From CAZSHG01 sp964459995 (lineage in GTDB: Bacteria; UBP14; UBA6098), in assembly GCA_964459995.1 (NCBI GenBank), contig CAYWOR010000004.1, positions 124,001 to 188,000 on the forward strand: DNA of 64,000 bases, in the 5' to 3' direction. The notes under the pieces were generated by a model, which did no database searches, was not told the origin of the DNA, and saw nothing but the letters and a program-made list of their open reading frames with translations. Shown in pieces: positions 54,727 to 63,027 of the stretch (position 1 is the stretch's first letter; each line of letters begins with the position of its first letter). A program made the position numbers and the translations under genes.

Positions 54727-54788
54727 CCGTTCGATGAATCGAACGGCAATGATGGGGAAATTTCATTGCCGCCGGTTTCAACCGACGG
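54727..54788. repeat. Cluster of three short palindromes
   Basis: CCGTTCGAT-GA-ATCGAACGG (54727-54746, perfect 9-bp stem); GGCAATGA ... TCATTGCC (54745-54770); CCGCCGGTT-TC-AACCGACGG (54769-54788, one mismatch). It lies between rarD and the pmbA terminator and resembles REP-like interspersed elements. Confidence 0.7.
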
Positions 54789-54819
54789 ATGAGGGAGGGC
54801 GATGAAGTCGATTATTGTT

Positions 54820-54848
54820 AAAAAAGGCCGCCAGATGGACGGCCTTAT
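54820..54848. terminator. Terminator after pmbA
   Basis: AAGGCCG-CCAGATGGA-CGGCCTT with flanking A and T runs (AAAAAAGG on the plus strand reads as CCTTTTTT for the minus-strand transcript). It ends tldD-pmbA. Confidence 0.75.
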
Positions 54849-54871
54849 TACTTTGAACGCTTAGATTGAGG

Positions 54872-56179
54872 CTATTTCCCGGTTACCGTCAATGAATCCA
54901 CGCGGATATAGGGTGCGTGGAAACTGCCGTAAACGGTCTCCTGCTTATCGCCGACCGCGGCTATTTCGCGTAGGTCGTTGTAGATGTTTCCCGCGATAGT
55001 GCCGTCTTTGACTCTGCCGACGAGTTCGCCCTTTTCAATCATGAACACCGCGCCGAAGGGGTTCGAGAATGTGCCGGAGATGATGTTCCCCTGCCCCATT
55101 CCGAGAACGCCGTCCACAAGGATGCCTTTGTCGATGCTGGAGATTATCTCCTCCTTGCTGACTTGGCCCTTATCGATTGCGAGATTCGATGTGCCGGGGC
55201 TTGGCGCTGAGAAAATCCCCCTGTCCGCACATCCGTTGGACTCGCGCCCGGATTTGGCCGCGGTTACGTTGTCGAACAGGAAGTTCTTGAAAACTCCCTT
55301 TTCGACGATTGGGATTCTGCGCTTCGGAGTGCCTTCGTCGTCGAAAGGCGCGCTTCCGATGCCGCCGGGAAGGGTGCCGTCATCGACCACGGTGAGATGT
55401 TCGTCGAATAACTTCTGTCCCTCTTTGCCGACCAGCGGGGAGCTTCCGGTATAGACCGAACGGCCGTTGATAGCGGCGTTGAGCGGCAGGAGAACGACCA
55501 ATGTCCCGCGCGGGCTGAAAACCACGGGCATTCCGCCGGAGGGGATATCGATAATATTGTCCGCGAGGCGCATTTTTTCCTCGAAAGGCTCGGTCATCTT
55601 CAGGATTTCCGCTTCCATATCGGGAAGAGATGTGCGCGCGGAGCCATCCCAGAGCAGAAAGACGTCGTTTTCTTTGACTCTCTGAAGCGAACCGCCCCAG
55701 CTAAGATATGTCTTGCGGTAGCCGGAATCGAAGCCGGATGTGTTCGCGAGCTTCGCCTCGAGAATCGAACGAGTGGCCTCGAAGTTCAAATCGGCTATTC
55801 CTCGGAATACCTCGCTCTTATCGATGAAAATCTTCCCGAACTCGATAATTTCGGGAATTGTGAGGGCGTCGAGTTTGTCGTCGAAGAGTTTTATATCCGC
55901 GAATTGCGCTTGTCCGGGGAATTTGAGATCGACTATCTCGCCGTATTTAGCCGTCGCGACGGCGTTTTCGATCATATTGTCGATGGCGTTCATATCGGTG
56001 GTCGCGGAGAAGCCAACTCTTCCATCTTTAACGACGCGAAGGGAAAATCCCTCTTTCTGAACAACGCTTGATTTCTTGAGTTTCCAGCCTTCGAAACCGA
56101 TTTCCGTCTGGTGGGATTTCGTATAGAATACCTCGGCGGAATCGACTCTTCCCTTTACCTTTTTGAGTATTTCCTGCAT
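54872..56179 (-). CDS. pmbA: PmbA/TldE metalloprotease-family protein
   Basis: 435 residues from ATG 56179 (GGAGGG upstream; the frame is open further upstream but inside tldD). PmbA/TldE is the non-catalytic partner of TldD. Together they cleave unfolded or leader peptides and mature peptide antibiotics. Recognisable parts are GFSLRVVKDGRVGFSATTD, the Gly-rich IIDIPSGGMPVVFSP and the C-terminal NPFGAVFMIEKGELVG. It lacks the HExxxH of TldD, as expected. Starts 2 bp after tldD. Confidence 0.93.
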   Translation of the reverse strand: MQEILKKVKGRVDSAEVFYTKSHQTEIGFEGWKLKKSSVVQKEGFSLRVVKDGRVGFSATTDMNAIDNMIENAVATAKYGEIVDLKFPGQAQFADIKLFDDKLDALTIPEIIEFGKIFIDKSEVFRGIADLNFEATRSILEAKLANTSGFDSGYRKTYLSWGGSLQRVKENDVFLLWDGSARTSLPDMEAEILKMTEPFEEKMRLADNIIDIPSGGMPVVFSPRGTLVVLLPLNAAINGRSVYTGSSPLVGKEGQKLFDEHLTVVDDGTLPGGIGSAPFDDEGTPKRRIPIVEKGVFKNFLFDNVTAAKSGRESNGCADRGIFSAPSPGTSNLAIDKGQVSKEEIISSIDKGILVDGVLGMGQGNIISGTFSNPFGAVFMIEKGELVGRVKDGTIAGNIYNDLREIAAVGDKQETVYGSFHAPYIRVDSLTVTGK

Positions 56180-56181
56180 GA

Positions 56182-57549
56182 TTATTTCCCTCCGATGATG
56201 ACATCTTTGATTCTGAGATGTGGGCTTCCCATACCAACCGGCGCTGACTGACCGCCTTTGCCGCAGTTGCCGCCGCCTTTCGCCCATCTGAAATCGTCGC
56301 CAATTGCCTCGATGTTCATCAGGGTATGGAAAAGATTGCCCTGAAGCACGGCATCGCGAACCATCTCCTCGACCTTGCCGTTGCGAATCATGTATGCGTA
56401 ACCGGAGCTGAAGCTGAAGTTTTCCATCATCGTCTGGCCGCCGTAAGCATCGACGCAGTAGATTCCCTCGTCGATGTCGGCAATCATCTCCTCGAAAGAG
56501 ACTTTGCCCGGCGCGATCGCCGTGTTCGTCATGCGGATAATGGGCAGGTTGGAATAGTCCATGGCTCTGCAGTTGCCGGTAAGAGGCTCGTTCATCTTGG
56601 CGGCGGTTTCGCGGTTGTGAAGTCTTCCCACGAGGATGCCGTCCTTGACGAGATAATTTTTCCGCGCCGGGACGCCCTCGTCGTCGATCATAATCGTGCC
56701 GCGAAGGTCGGGTTTGACCGTGCCGTCTTCGTAGATGTTGAGTTCATCCGGCCCAAAACGCCTGCCGAGCTTCATCATTTCACGCGCCTGAGGATTATCC
56801 ACGATGTGATCCGATTCGGAAAGATGCCCGAAAGCCTCATGGACAAAAACGCCCGCGAGACTCGGATCGAGCACGACGGTGTATTTGCCGGCCTTGACCT
56901 GTTCAGCTTCGAGAAGATCGGTGGCGAGTCGTGCGACTTTGCCGACAGCCTTGTCCTTGTTCAGAACAACGCCGAAACCATGTCTGCTCGACCATGATTC
57001 GTGGGCGGACTGAACATTGTCGCCGTCTTTGCCAATCGCGTAAATAACAAGGATTACATCCATTCTCTCGCGGAGAAAATAGGTTCCCTCGGTATTCGCG
57101 AAATGGGTGGTGGAGAAGCCGTCCATGTAAATGATGTTGTCATCGATTATTCGCGGGTCGTGCGAACGAACAATGGAATCGTAGCCTTCGACCAGCTTGA
57201 TCTTCTCTTCGAGGGAATGATTGCGGGGGTCGTCGTCGATTTCCGCGCGGATAATCATCTCGACCGGATCAACCTTCGCGAGTTTGATTTCCTCTTCCGG
57301 CTCGATTGCCTTACTGCTGGCTATTGCCTCTCGAACTCTTTCTTTGAGACCTTCGAGGGAATTGAAGGTTGCGAAACCCCATCCGCCGCCGGGAACCAAC
57401 GCGCGGACACACCCGCCGACATCGGTGGAAGCGGCAACTTTGTCAGTTTCGCCACGCCGATATGTAAGTGCAGAGGATTGTTTATCCTGCACTCGAATCT
57501 CGACATAGCCTTCGGCACCCTTCAATGCCTCGGTAATTCTGTCTCTCAT
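56182..57549 (-). CDS. tldD: TldD zinc metalloprotease
   Basis: 455 residues. The catalytic motif HEAFGH is in GVFVHEAFGHLSESDHIVD (HExxxH, TldD type), with GTIMIDDEGVPARKNYLV and NCRAMDYSNLPIIRMTN downstream. The zinc site needs a further Cys/His, for which NCGKGGQ near the C-terminus is the usual candidate. It forms a heterodimer with the adjacent PmbA. GGAGG stands upstream of ATG 57549. The promoter carries a 14-bp palindrome. Confidence 0.95.
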   Translation of the reverse strand: MRDRITEALKGAEGYVEIRVQDKQSSALTYRRGETDKVAASTDVGGCVRALVPGGGWGFATFNSLEGLKERVREAIASSKAIEPEEEIKLAKVDPVEMIIRAEIDDDPRNHSLEEKIKLVEGYDSIVRSHDPRIIDDNIIYMDGFSTTHFANTEGTYFLRERMDVILVIYAIGKDGDNVQSAHESWSSRHGFGVVLNKDKAVGKVARLATDLLEAEQVKAGKYTVVLDPSLAGVFVHEAFGHLSESDHIVDNPQAREMMKLGRRFGPDELNIYEDGTVKPDLRGTIMIDDEGVPARKNYLVKDGILVGRLHNRETAAKMNEPLTGNCRAMDYSNLPIIRMTNTAIAPGKVSFEEMIADIDEGIYCVDAYGGQTMMENFSFSSGYAYMIRNGKVEEMVRDAVLQGNLFHTLMNIEAIGDDFRWAKGGGNCGKGGQSAPVGMGSPHLRIKDVIIGGK

Positions 57550-57585
57550 GGAACCTCCGTGGTTTCAGTTACTTAATTTGTTTTG

Positions 57586-57614
57586 AATATAGGGAAATAT
57601 GACCGCGCGGTCAA
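57586..57614 (-). promoter_or_regulatory. tldD promoter with TGACCGCGCGGTCA palindrome
   Basis: Minus strand: -35 TTGACC (57614-57609), 17-bp spacer, -10 TATATT (57591-57586). The perfect palindrome TGACCGCGCGGTCA (57600-57613) covers the -35, looking like an operator for a TetR-family or similar dimer. Confidence 0.6.
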
Positions 57615-57759
57615 GTCGAAAAAATAATTGTTCTCAATGGAAGAAATTGGTTTCGATTCTTGGAGTGGATGCCCTAAAAATCAAATCTGTAGGGTTATTG
57701 CTCTTCGAAGCAACATCATCAGATAACTTGTGTGTATCTCGATGGTAGTATTGTCGGGA

Positions 57760-58350
57760 TTATATCAGAAGCGATTCGATAATTCGGCGTAGCTCACGGA
57801 AAGCCTTGCCGCGATGACTTATGCGGTTTTTCTCAGCCGAATCAATCTGTGCAAGCGTTCGGCCGTCTGAAAGCTCGAAAACCGGGTCATAACCGAACCC
57901 ACCCTCCCCTCTCGGCTCGCGCGTGATAATACCGTTCAAGCGCCCCTCGGCGAAATATTCCCCTCCATCAGGTAAAACAAGCGCGGCTATCGTGGCGAAA
58001 TAGGCATTGCGTTTGCCATAGGGAACATCCGCCATTTCCCGAAGAAGTTTGCGGTAGTTGTCCTCGTAAGTAACATCCTCACCGGCATATCTCGCGGCGA
58101 AAATCCCCGGCGCGCCGCCGAGAGCATCAACATAAAGCCCCGTATCGTCCGCGATCGCTGAATGCCCCGAAAATTCGCACATCTCGCGGGCTTTCTTAAG
58201 GGCGTTCTCCTTACAACTCGTGCCATCCTCGATTGTCTCCGGAAAGTCGGGAAAATCGTCCGCTGTCAATATCTGAACCGGAAGACCGGAAAGTATCGCC
58301 GTTATCTCGCGGACTTTGTCGCGATTATGTGTGGCAAAGACTAATATCAT
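57760..58350 (-). CDS. rdgB: XTP/dITP diphosphatase (RdgB/HAM1)
   Basis: 196 residues, standard length. It removes non-canonical purine nucleotides (ITP, XTP) by hydrolysis to monophosphates. Motifs: FATHNRDKVREI, DDTGLYVDALGGAPGIFAAR, GFGYDPVFEL and the C-terminal SHRGKAFREL. ATG 58350 lies just downstream of the hairpin terminator of the preceding gene, with no obvious ribosome site, so expression may depend on readthrough. Confidence 0.93.
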   Translation of the reverse strand: MILVFATHNRDKVREITAILSGLPVQILTADDFPDFPETIEDGTSCKENALKKAREMCEFSGHSAIADDTGLYVDALGGAPGIFAARYAGEDVTYEDNYRKLLREMADVPYGKRNAYFATIAALVLPDGGEYFAEGRLNGIITREPRGEGGFGYDPVFELSDGRTLAQIDSAEKNRISHRGKAFRELRRIIESLLI

Positions 58351-58364
58351 GGCACTCGTAAAAA

Positions 58365-58445
58365 GCGCCGCTGGCGCGATGGTTGCGGACGAAAATTGTG
58401 TATGACATCTCGAATCGTCCGTAGCAACCAGCGTGACAGCGGCGC
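58365..58445 (-). terminator. Long hairpin terminator of the 589-aa secreted protein gene
   Basis: On the minus strand the final GCGCC-AGC-GGCGC is followed by TTTTT. It lies in a larger imperfect stem: GCGCCGCTG / CAGCGGCGC outer arms (58365-58373, 58437-58445), with matching GGTTGC / GCAACC and GGACGA / TCGTCC inner arms. Confidence 0.65.
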
Positions 58446-58465
58446 GGGTGGATATCGTAATTGTG

Positions 58466-60235
58466 TTATTTCAACAGAACCATTCTGCGGACATCCTCGG
58501 TGCCGGCGAGGCGATAAAGGTAAATTCCGCAAGGAACATCGCTACCGGTGCTCGATCTGCCGTCCCAAACTGTTTCTGTGCCGTTAATAGCGAGATCGCG
58601 AACCTTTCTGCCGTTAATATCGAAAATCTCGACAACACCTTCGCCATGTGACTTAGTGCGAATTGTAGTCGCGGCGTTGAAGGGATTCGGAATGTTGCCG
58701 GCCAACTCGAAGCTTTCGGCAAAATGAGGCCTGTCTTCGACATCGGCACCGGCATTGATAACGACATTATCTACGAACCATATGTCAGCCCAAAATCCCT
58801 GATAGCGGAATGCAATGAAAACATAGTTGCCTGTAAAGGCATCCAGGGAATAGGTGATGGATTCGTATTCACCCTCACGAGCGCGACCGACCTCAGCAAG
58901 CTCGACCCATTCATGTTCGAGCCAGCGGGGCGAGGCATTATTCGTGCTCACCCATACACCATGATAGACATAATTCGTGAGGCCATAGATGCCGAGCTGA
59001 TCGAAGGTGATATGCGCTGATGAAATCCCCGTTAGGTTAACCAATGGCGAGATGAGCCAGATATCCTGATTCGAGCTGTCCTGCCATGCTACACCGGCAT
59101 AAGGAAGGCTCGCGATAAAGGCCGGATCGACATACGCCGTGTCGATAAGGAACCAGTCATAGAGACCTTGGCCGGTGTTGCCGATGGTCCAGCCGGTGGT
59201 CTGAGCTGTGTTGTCCCAGCCGGAAGAATAGGGGATGGATCTGGGCGGAACAGCTGTCGGATAGAAAGATACCCTCTGGGTCAATGTTCCTGCCGGATCG
59301 CCAATAGACGTAATATTAATTGCGAAAGAATCACTTACAGTATCGGTAACCGTCGGAACTTCGAGGTCGATATAGAAACTGTAAGACTCTCTCGATGGAA
59401 CAAGCGGAGTTATAACGAGCGGATTTCCAAGAGAATCCACGATATCGAAAACCCAGCTTCCGAAACTCGCGGATGCAAGGCCGTATTCATCATCTTCAGA
59501 ACCATAATTGGCGATGGAGACCTTATACCTTACAGTCGAACCGCTTGCGAGAACACCATAGGCATAGGTCGGATCGATTCCCATTGCATAGGGAAGGCTT
59601 CCGCCGCCGACATAAACATCGTCAATTTTTAGGATAAAATCGTCGTGGCTGGTGCAACGCCATGCGATGTAAATCGTTTCTCCGGCATAAGCGGCAAGTG
59701 AAAACTGCTTCATTGTCCATGAGCTGGGTATGTTTATCTGCCCGTCGATTGAGTCTGTGAATGAAGCAACTGTGTTGTCGGTTGTCGAAATCCAAAGCTG
59801 GTAGCTTTCGAACCACTCGAAATGGGTCTCCTGGCTTGCAATCCAGAAAGAGAGCACATAGCTCGTGTCAGTAACCGTAATCGGCGGGGACACCATCCAG
59901 TCATCGTTCGCCAAGGGTGGTGTGGAAGTGGTGTCATAATACGTCCCCATGAATTTATCTCCCCCGTGAGCAAGGGTCGGCGCATCGAACAAAAACCAAT
60001 GATAACCGTTGCCGTCCTCATCGTAGAATACCCATCCGGGAAGAGAGTCGCTCTCGAAACCCTGTATTAGAGTCGTCATCGGTTCGCGTAGAGCCGGAGC
60101 GGGAGTTAGGAAGGGAGTTGTCTCCAAGAATGAAGTCGCATGGCGACTGTAGGGGATTGGGTTTTGGTCGAAGGCTATCGATGATACAACAGCGATTGCC
60201 AAAATGACCATTACCAACATAAGTTTCCTCTGCAT
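58466..60235 (-). CDS. Secreted cleaved-adhesin-like protein with type A sorting domain
   Basis: 589 residues. Signal peptide (MQRKLMLVMVILAIAVVSSIA) and a cleaved-adhesin/MAM-like domain (PGWVFYDEDGNGYHWFLFD ... NDDWMVSPPITVTDTS ... IAWRCTSHDDFILKIDDVYVGG). A second similar domain ends WADIWFVDNVVINAG. In between is an Ig-like piece. The C-terminus NPFNAATTIRTKSHGEG ... FDINGRKVRDLA ... CGIYLYRLAG is a type A sorting domain, the plain form without the palindromic insertion. GGAGG upstream of ATG. No catalytic motif is seen; probably a surface binding protein. Confidence 0.8.
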   Translation of the reverse strand: MQRKLMLVMVILAIAVVSSIAFDQNPIPYSRHATSFLETTPFLTPAPALREPMTTLIQGFESDSLPGWVFYDEDGNGYHWFLFDAPTLAHGGDKFMGTYYDTTSTPPLANDDWMVSPPITVTDTSYVLSFWIASQETHFEWFESYQLWISTTDNTVASFTDSIDGQINIPSSWTMKQFSLAAYAGETIYIAWRCTSHDDFILKIDDVYVGGGSLPYAMGIDPTYAYGVLASGSTVRYKVSIANYGSEDDEYGLASASFGSWVFDIVDSLGNPLVITPLVPSRESYSFYIDLEVPTVTDTVSDSFAINITSIGDPAGTLTQRVSFYPTAVPPRSIPYSSGWDNTAQTTGWTIGNTGQGLYDWFLIDTAYVDPAFIASLPYAGVAWQDSSNQDIWLISPLVNLTGISSAHITFDQLGIYGLTNYVYHGVWVSTNNASPRWLEHEWVELAEVGRAREGEYESITYSLDAFTGNYVFIAFRYQGFWADIWFVDNVVINAGADVEDRPHFAESFELAGNIPNPFNAATTIRTKSHGEGVVEIFDINGRKVRDLAINGTETVWDGRSSTGSDVPCGIYLYRLAGTEDVRRMVLLK

Positions 60236-60262
60236 GAATCCTCCAAGTTTGTGTTTAATAGC

Positions 60263-60529
60263 CTAATCTACGGGGTCTAAGGGGCCTAAGCCAAGTTTTT
60301 TCCGAAGGCGGTCGTTTTCGCGACGAAGTTCATCAAGCTCGACACTCAAATCTTCTATTCGGCGGGCTTTGATTCTTCTTAGCACGCGGTAAAGCACGCC
60401 AAGCGCTACCAAAAGAATAAGATAGGCTGTGCCGATGATAAATTCCTGCGGATAACGGAAAGTCAACCCCAGAAGCAATCCGAGTATAAGAGTAACGATT
60501 ATTGCGGCCCAAAGTAACATATTTTTCAA
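60263..60529 (-). CDS. Small two-helix membrane protein with coiled coil
   Basis: 88 residues: two transmembrane helices (LLWAAIIVTLILGLLLGLTF and FIIGTAYLILLVALGVLY) with YPQEF between, then a charged coiled coil (LSVELDELRRENDRLRKKLG). It resembles LapA-type or septum-associated small proteins but no family is certain. It lies between radA and the secreted protein, all on the minus strand. Confidence 0.65.
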   Translation of the reverse strand: MKNMLLWAAIIVTLILGLLLGLTFRYPQEFIIGTAYLILLVALGVLYRVLRRIKARRIEDLSVELDELRRENDRLRKKLGLGPLDPVD

Positions 60530-60552
60530 GTTAAGGTCGATACATCTTTATT

Positions 60553-60580
60553 ATTATAAGAAGATGCTTGTGCTAAGTAA
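60553..60580 (-). promoter_or_regulatory. Possible promoter for the small membrane protein gene
   Basis: Minus strand: -35 TTACTT (60580-60575), 16-bp spacer, -10 TATAAT (60558-60553). The -35 is weak. Confidence 0.4.
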
Positions 60581-60589
60581 AGCGGTTTT

Positions 60590-61963
60590 TCACCTTCCGC
60601 CTTTCTTTTCAAAAGCGGCTTCGAATGCTGAGTATATCTCGTTGACCTGTTTAACCTTAAGCGTCGATAATTTAGGAATCCCCGATGTTGATTTGGGGAT
60701 AATCGCCTCTTCGAATCCGAGTCTTTCGGCCTCTTTGAGACGCGCCGGCGTTCTATAAACCCGGCGTAACTCCCCTGTAAGTCCAATTTCGCCCATCACT
60801 GCGAGGTTTTGTTTGACCGGCAAATCCCGAAGACTGCTCACAATCGAAAGGATAACCGCGATATCCGCGCTTCGTTCCGTGATATCGAAACCGCCGACAA
60901 CATTAACAAAAAGATCGTATCGTGAGAGCTGGAAACCTGCGCGCCTTTCGAGGATCGCGGCGAGAAGAATAAGCCTTCGATAATCGATGCCCTGCGCGAC
61001 CCTTTGCGGAGTGCCGTATGCCGCCGGCGATGCGAGCGCTTGAATCTCGACGAAAAGAGGTCTTTCGCCCTCCATGCCGGCGAAGATTACCGAGCCGGGC
61101 ACAGGTCTTTCGTGATGCGCAATAAATGCCGCAGAGGGATTCTCGACCTCTGCGAACCCCCTCTCCCCCATTGAGAAAACGCCAATCTCCCCGGTCGCGC
61201 CGAAACGGTTTTTCGTCGCGCGAAGAAGCCGAAGGTCGCTCTGACGATCGCCCTCCATCGTCAAAACAACATCTACAGCATGTTCGAGAACTTTCGGGCC
61301 GGCAATATGCCCACTTTTAGTAACATGCCCGACAATAAAAACCGCGATACCATCGCGCTTTGCGAACTCGACAAGACTCGCGGTTGCCTGCCGCACCTGC
61401 CCGATATTCCCCGGCGTGCCGCTAATTTCCATCGATGACATCGTTTGAATGGAGTCAACAATAAGGAATTTGCACTCGCCTGTGCTTTGAATTGCGGCCT
61501 CGACGGAATTCTCTGCGAGGATCATGATGTTATCTGTGGTTCCTGAGTCCGAAAGCCTTTCGGCGCGCATTTTGATCTGTCCGGGGGATTCTTCCGCGGC
61601 AACATAGAGTGTTTTCGCGCCCTGAGAGGATAATCCCATCGCGAGTTGAAGCAGAAGTGTAGATTTTCCAATACCCGGTTCGCCTGAGAGCAAAATCACA
61701 CTCGATGGCACAATTCCGCCGCCGAGAACTCGGTCGAATTCAGAAAATACGGTATTTACACGCTCGGATTCTGCGCTGTTCGCCTCTGCGAGAGGAATTG
61801 CACGCGCCGCTAAGACCGATGAGATATTTCTGGTAGGTTGAACATCCACAACCTGCTCGACAAGCGTGTTCCATTCGCCGCAACCGTCGCATCTACCCTG
61901 CCATTTGGGATGTTCCTTTCCGCAGGCCTGACATACAAATGATGTTTTGGAGGTTTTTGCCAT
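60590..61963 (-). CDS. radA: DNA repair protein RadA
   Basis: 457 residues, usual for RadA/Sms, which processes recombination branches with RecA-like ATPase activity. N-terminal zinc finger CQACGK ... CDGCGEW; Walker A LSGEPGIGKSTLLLQLA; KNRFG motif in ATKNRFGATGEIGVFSM; C-terminal Lon-protease-like domain with GEIGLTGELRRV. First gene of its strand group, facing tRNA-Pro. A 6-bp TATATT lies 12 bp before ATG but its -35 is poor. Confidence 0.97.
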   Translation of the reverse strand: MAKTSKTSFVCQACGKEHPKWQGRCDGCGEWNTLVEQVVDVQPTRNISSVLAARAIPLAEANSAESERVNTVFSEFDRVLGGGIVPSSVILLSGEPGIGKSTLLLQLAMGLSSQGAKTLYVAAEESPGQIKMRAERLSDSGTTDNIMILAENSVEAAIQSTGECKFLIVDSIQTMSSMEISGTPGNIGQVRQATASLVEFAKRDGIAVFIVGHVTKSGHIAGPKVLEHAVDVVLTMEGDRQSDLRLLRATKNRFGATGEIGVFSMGERGFAEVENPSAAFIAHHERPVPGSVIFAGMEGERPLFVEIQALASPAAYGTPQRVAQGIDYRRLILLAAILERRAGFQLSRYDLFVNVVGGFDITERSADIAVILSIVSSLRDLPVKQNLAVMGEIGLTGELRRVYRTPARLKEAERLGFEEAIIPKSTSGIPKLSTLKVKQVNEIYSAFEAAFEKKGGR

Positions 61964-62032
61964 ATCAGATTCAAAATATACCGTCTGAGGCTAATTGTAA
62001 ATATAATTATGATAAGAAACCGAAAATTTTGC

Positions 62033-62060
62033 TTGCGCGAAAGAAAGCTATGAATATATT
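62033..62060 (+). promoter_or_regulatory. Promoter of tRNA-Pro
   Basis: -35 TTGCGC (62033-62038), 16-bp spacer, -10 TATATT (62055-62060), 33 bp before the tRNA 5' end. Confidence 0.5.
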
Positions 62061-62093
62061 TTGGCAATCCGCTCTGCGGATAGTAACGATTAA

Positions 62094-62167
62094 CGGGGCG
62101 TAGCGCAGTCTGGTAGCGCGTTCGGTTCGGGTCCGAAAGGTCCCCAGTTCGAATCTGGGCGCCCCGA
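62094..62167 (+). tRNA. tRNA-Pro (CGG)
   Basis: 74 nt. Acceptor CGGGGCG / CGCCCCG with discriminator A; D arm GCGCAGTCTGGTAGCGC; anticodon stem TTCGG / CCGAA, loop TTCGGGT giving anticodon CGG; T arm CCCAG TTCGAAT CTGGG. The CCA end is not encoded. Confidence 0.95.
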
Positions 62168-62179
62168 TTTTGAAAACAG

Positions 62180-62203
62180 CCGGGCCGGAAGGCCTTTTTT
62201 TTG
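62180..62203 (+). terminator. Terminator after tRNA-Pro
   Basis: GGCC-GGAA-GGCC followed by TTTTTTTTG. Short stem but stable tetraloop and long U run. Confidence 0.65.
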
Positions 62204-62216
62204 TTTCGGAGGATTA

Positions 62217-62672
62217 ATGCGAAACAACCATAAACAAATAGCCGTTATCGGCGGAAGAACGCCATCAGAAGCAGAACTGAAGCTCGCCGAAGAGGTGGGC
62301 AGGCTGGTTGCCGAAAGCGGTTACCAACTCATTTGCGGAGGAATGGGGGGTGTAATGGAAGCCGCCTGCAAAGGGGCCTCAGAGGCTGATGGTGTTACAA
62401 TCGGGGTTTTACCCGGTAGCCATCGCGAAGAAGCGAATCGATATGTTAAAATAGCTATCGCAACCGGAATCGGAATCGCGAGAAATAGTATTCTGGCGCA
62501 TTCTGCGGATGCCGCAGTCGCAATAGCCGGAAGATACGGAACGCTCAGCGAGGTAGCCTATTTTTTGCAATTGGGAAAACCTGTCGCGATTTTATCCTGC
62601 TCATGGAAAATACCCGGCGCGATAGAGGTGACTTCGGCTGAAGAAGCGATGAAGGCCATTGGAGCGGATTAA
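62217..62672 (+). CDS. LOG-like Rossmann protein (TIGR00725 family)
   Basis: 151 residues. IAVIGGRTPSEAELKLAEEV, CGGMGGVMEAACKGA and AIAGRYGTLSEVAYF are the nucleotide-binding and PGGxGT-like motifs of the family (related to cytokinin-forming LOG and molybdenum-cofactor carrier proteins). True LOG has PGGxGTxxE; here Arg-Tyr replaces the first Gly pair, as usual in TIGR00725. Ligand not known. Coupled to acylphosphatase by a TAATG overlap. Confidence 0.8.
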   Translation: MRNNHKQIAVIGGRTPSEAELKLAEEVGRLVAESGYQLICGGMGGVMEAACKGASEADGVTIGVLPGSHREEANRYVKIAIATGIGIARNSILAHSADAAVAIAGRYGTLSEVAYFLQLGKPVAILSCSWKIPGAIEVTSAEEAMKAIGAD

Positions 62673-62950
62673 TGGCGAAAAAACGAATAAAAGTATTTGT
62701 CGAAGGACATGTGCAGGGGGTTGGTTTTCGCTGGTTCACAGTTCGTGCCGCGAGAAACCTCGGTCTCGTCGGATGGGTTCGCAATAATGCTGACGGATCT
62801 GTCGAAGCGGTCGCAGAGGGGGATTCAGAGTCGATTCGTGAATTCATAGGCGAGCTTAGACGCGGACCCATGAGCGCAGTCGTCCGCGATGTCCGATGGA
62901 TCGAAGAAAGCCCTGTCGGTGAATTTTCTTCCTTCGGCCTCGAATATTAA
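62672..62950 (+). CDS. acyP: Acylphosphatase
   Basis: 92 residues, hydrolyses acyl phosphates. Diagnostic GHVQGVGFRWFT (phosphate loop with Arg) and GWVRNNADGSVEAVAEG with the catalytic Asn. Start shares an A with the preceding stop. Confidence 0.95.
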   Translation: MAKKRIKVFVEGHVQGVGFRWFTVRAARNLGLVGWVRNNADGSVEAVAEGDSESIREFIGELRRGPMSAVVRDVRWIEESPVGEFSSFGLEY

Positions 62951-62976
62951 AAAAAAAGCCCGAAACGGGCTTTTTT
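62951..62976. terminator. Terminator after acyP
   Basis: AAAAAA-GCCCG-AAA-CGGGC-TTTTTT directly after the stop codon. Symmetric A and T runs could also stop the minus-strand transcript ending at 63028. Confidence 0.85.
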
Positions 62977-63027
62977 GTGATTCATTTTATGACCAGTCAG
63001 TAACTAAATGACTCTTTAGTAACTATC

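Noticed and set aside
61964..61987. radA promoter with TATATT close to the ATG
   Set aside because: The spacer to the nearest TTTACA is only 15 bp and the leader would be very short; left out as unsupported.
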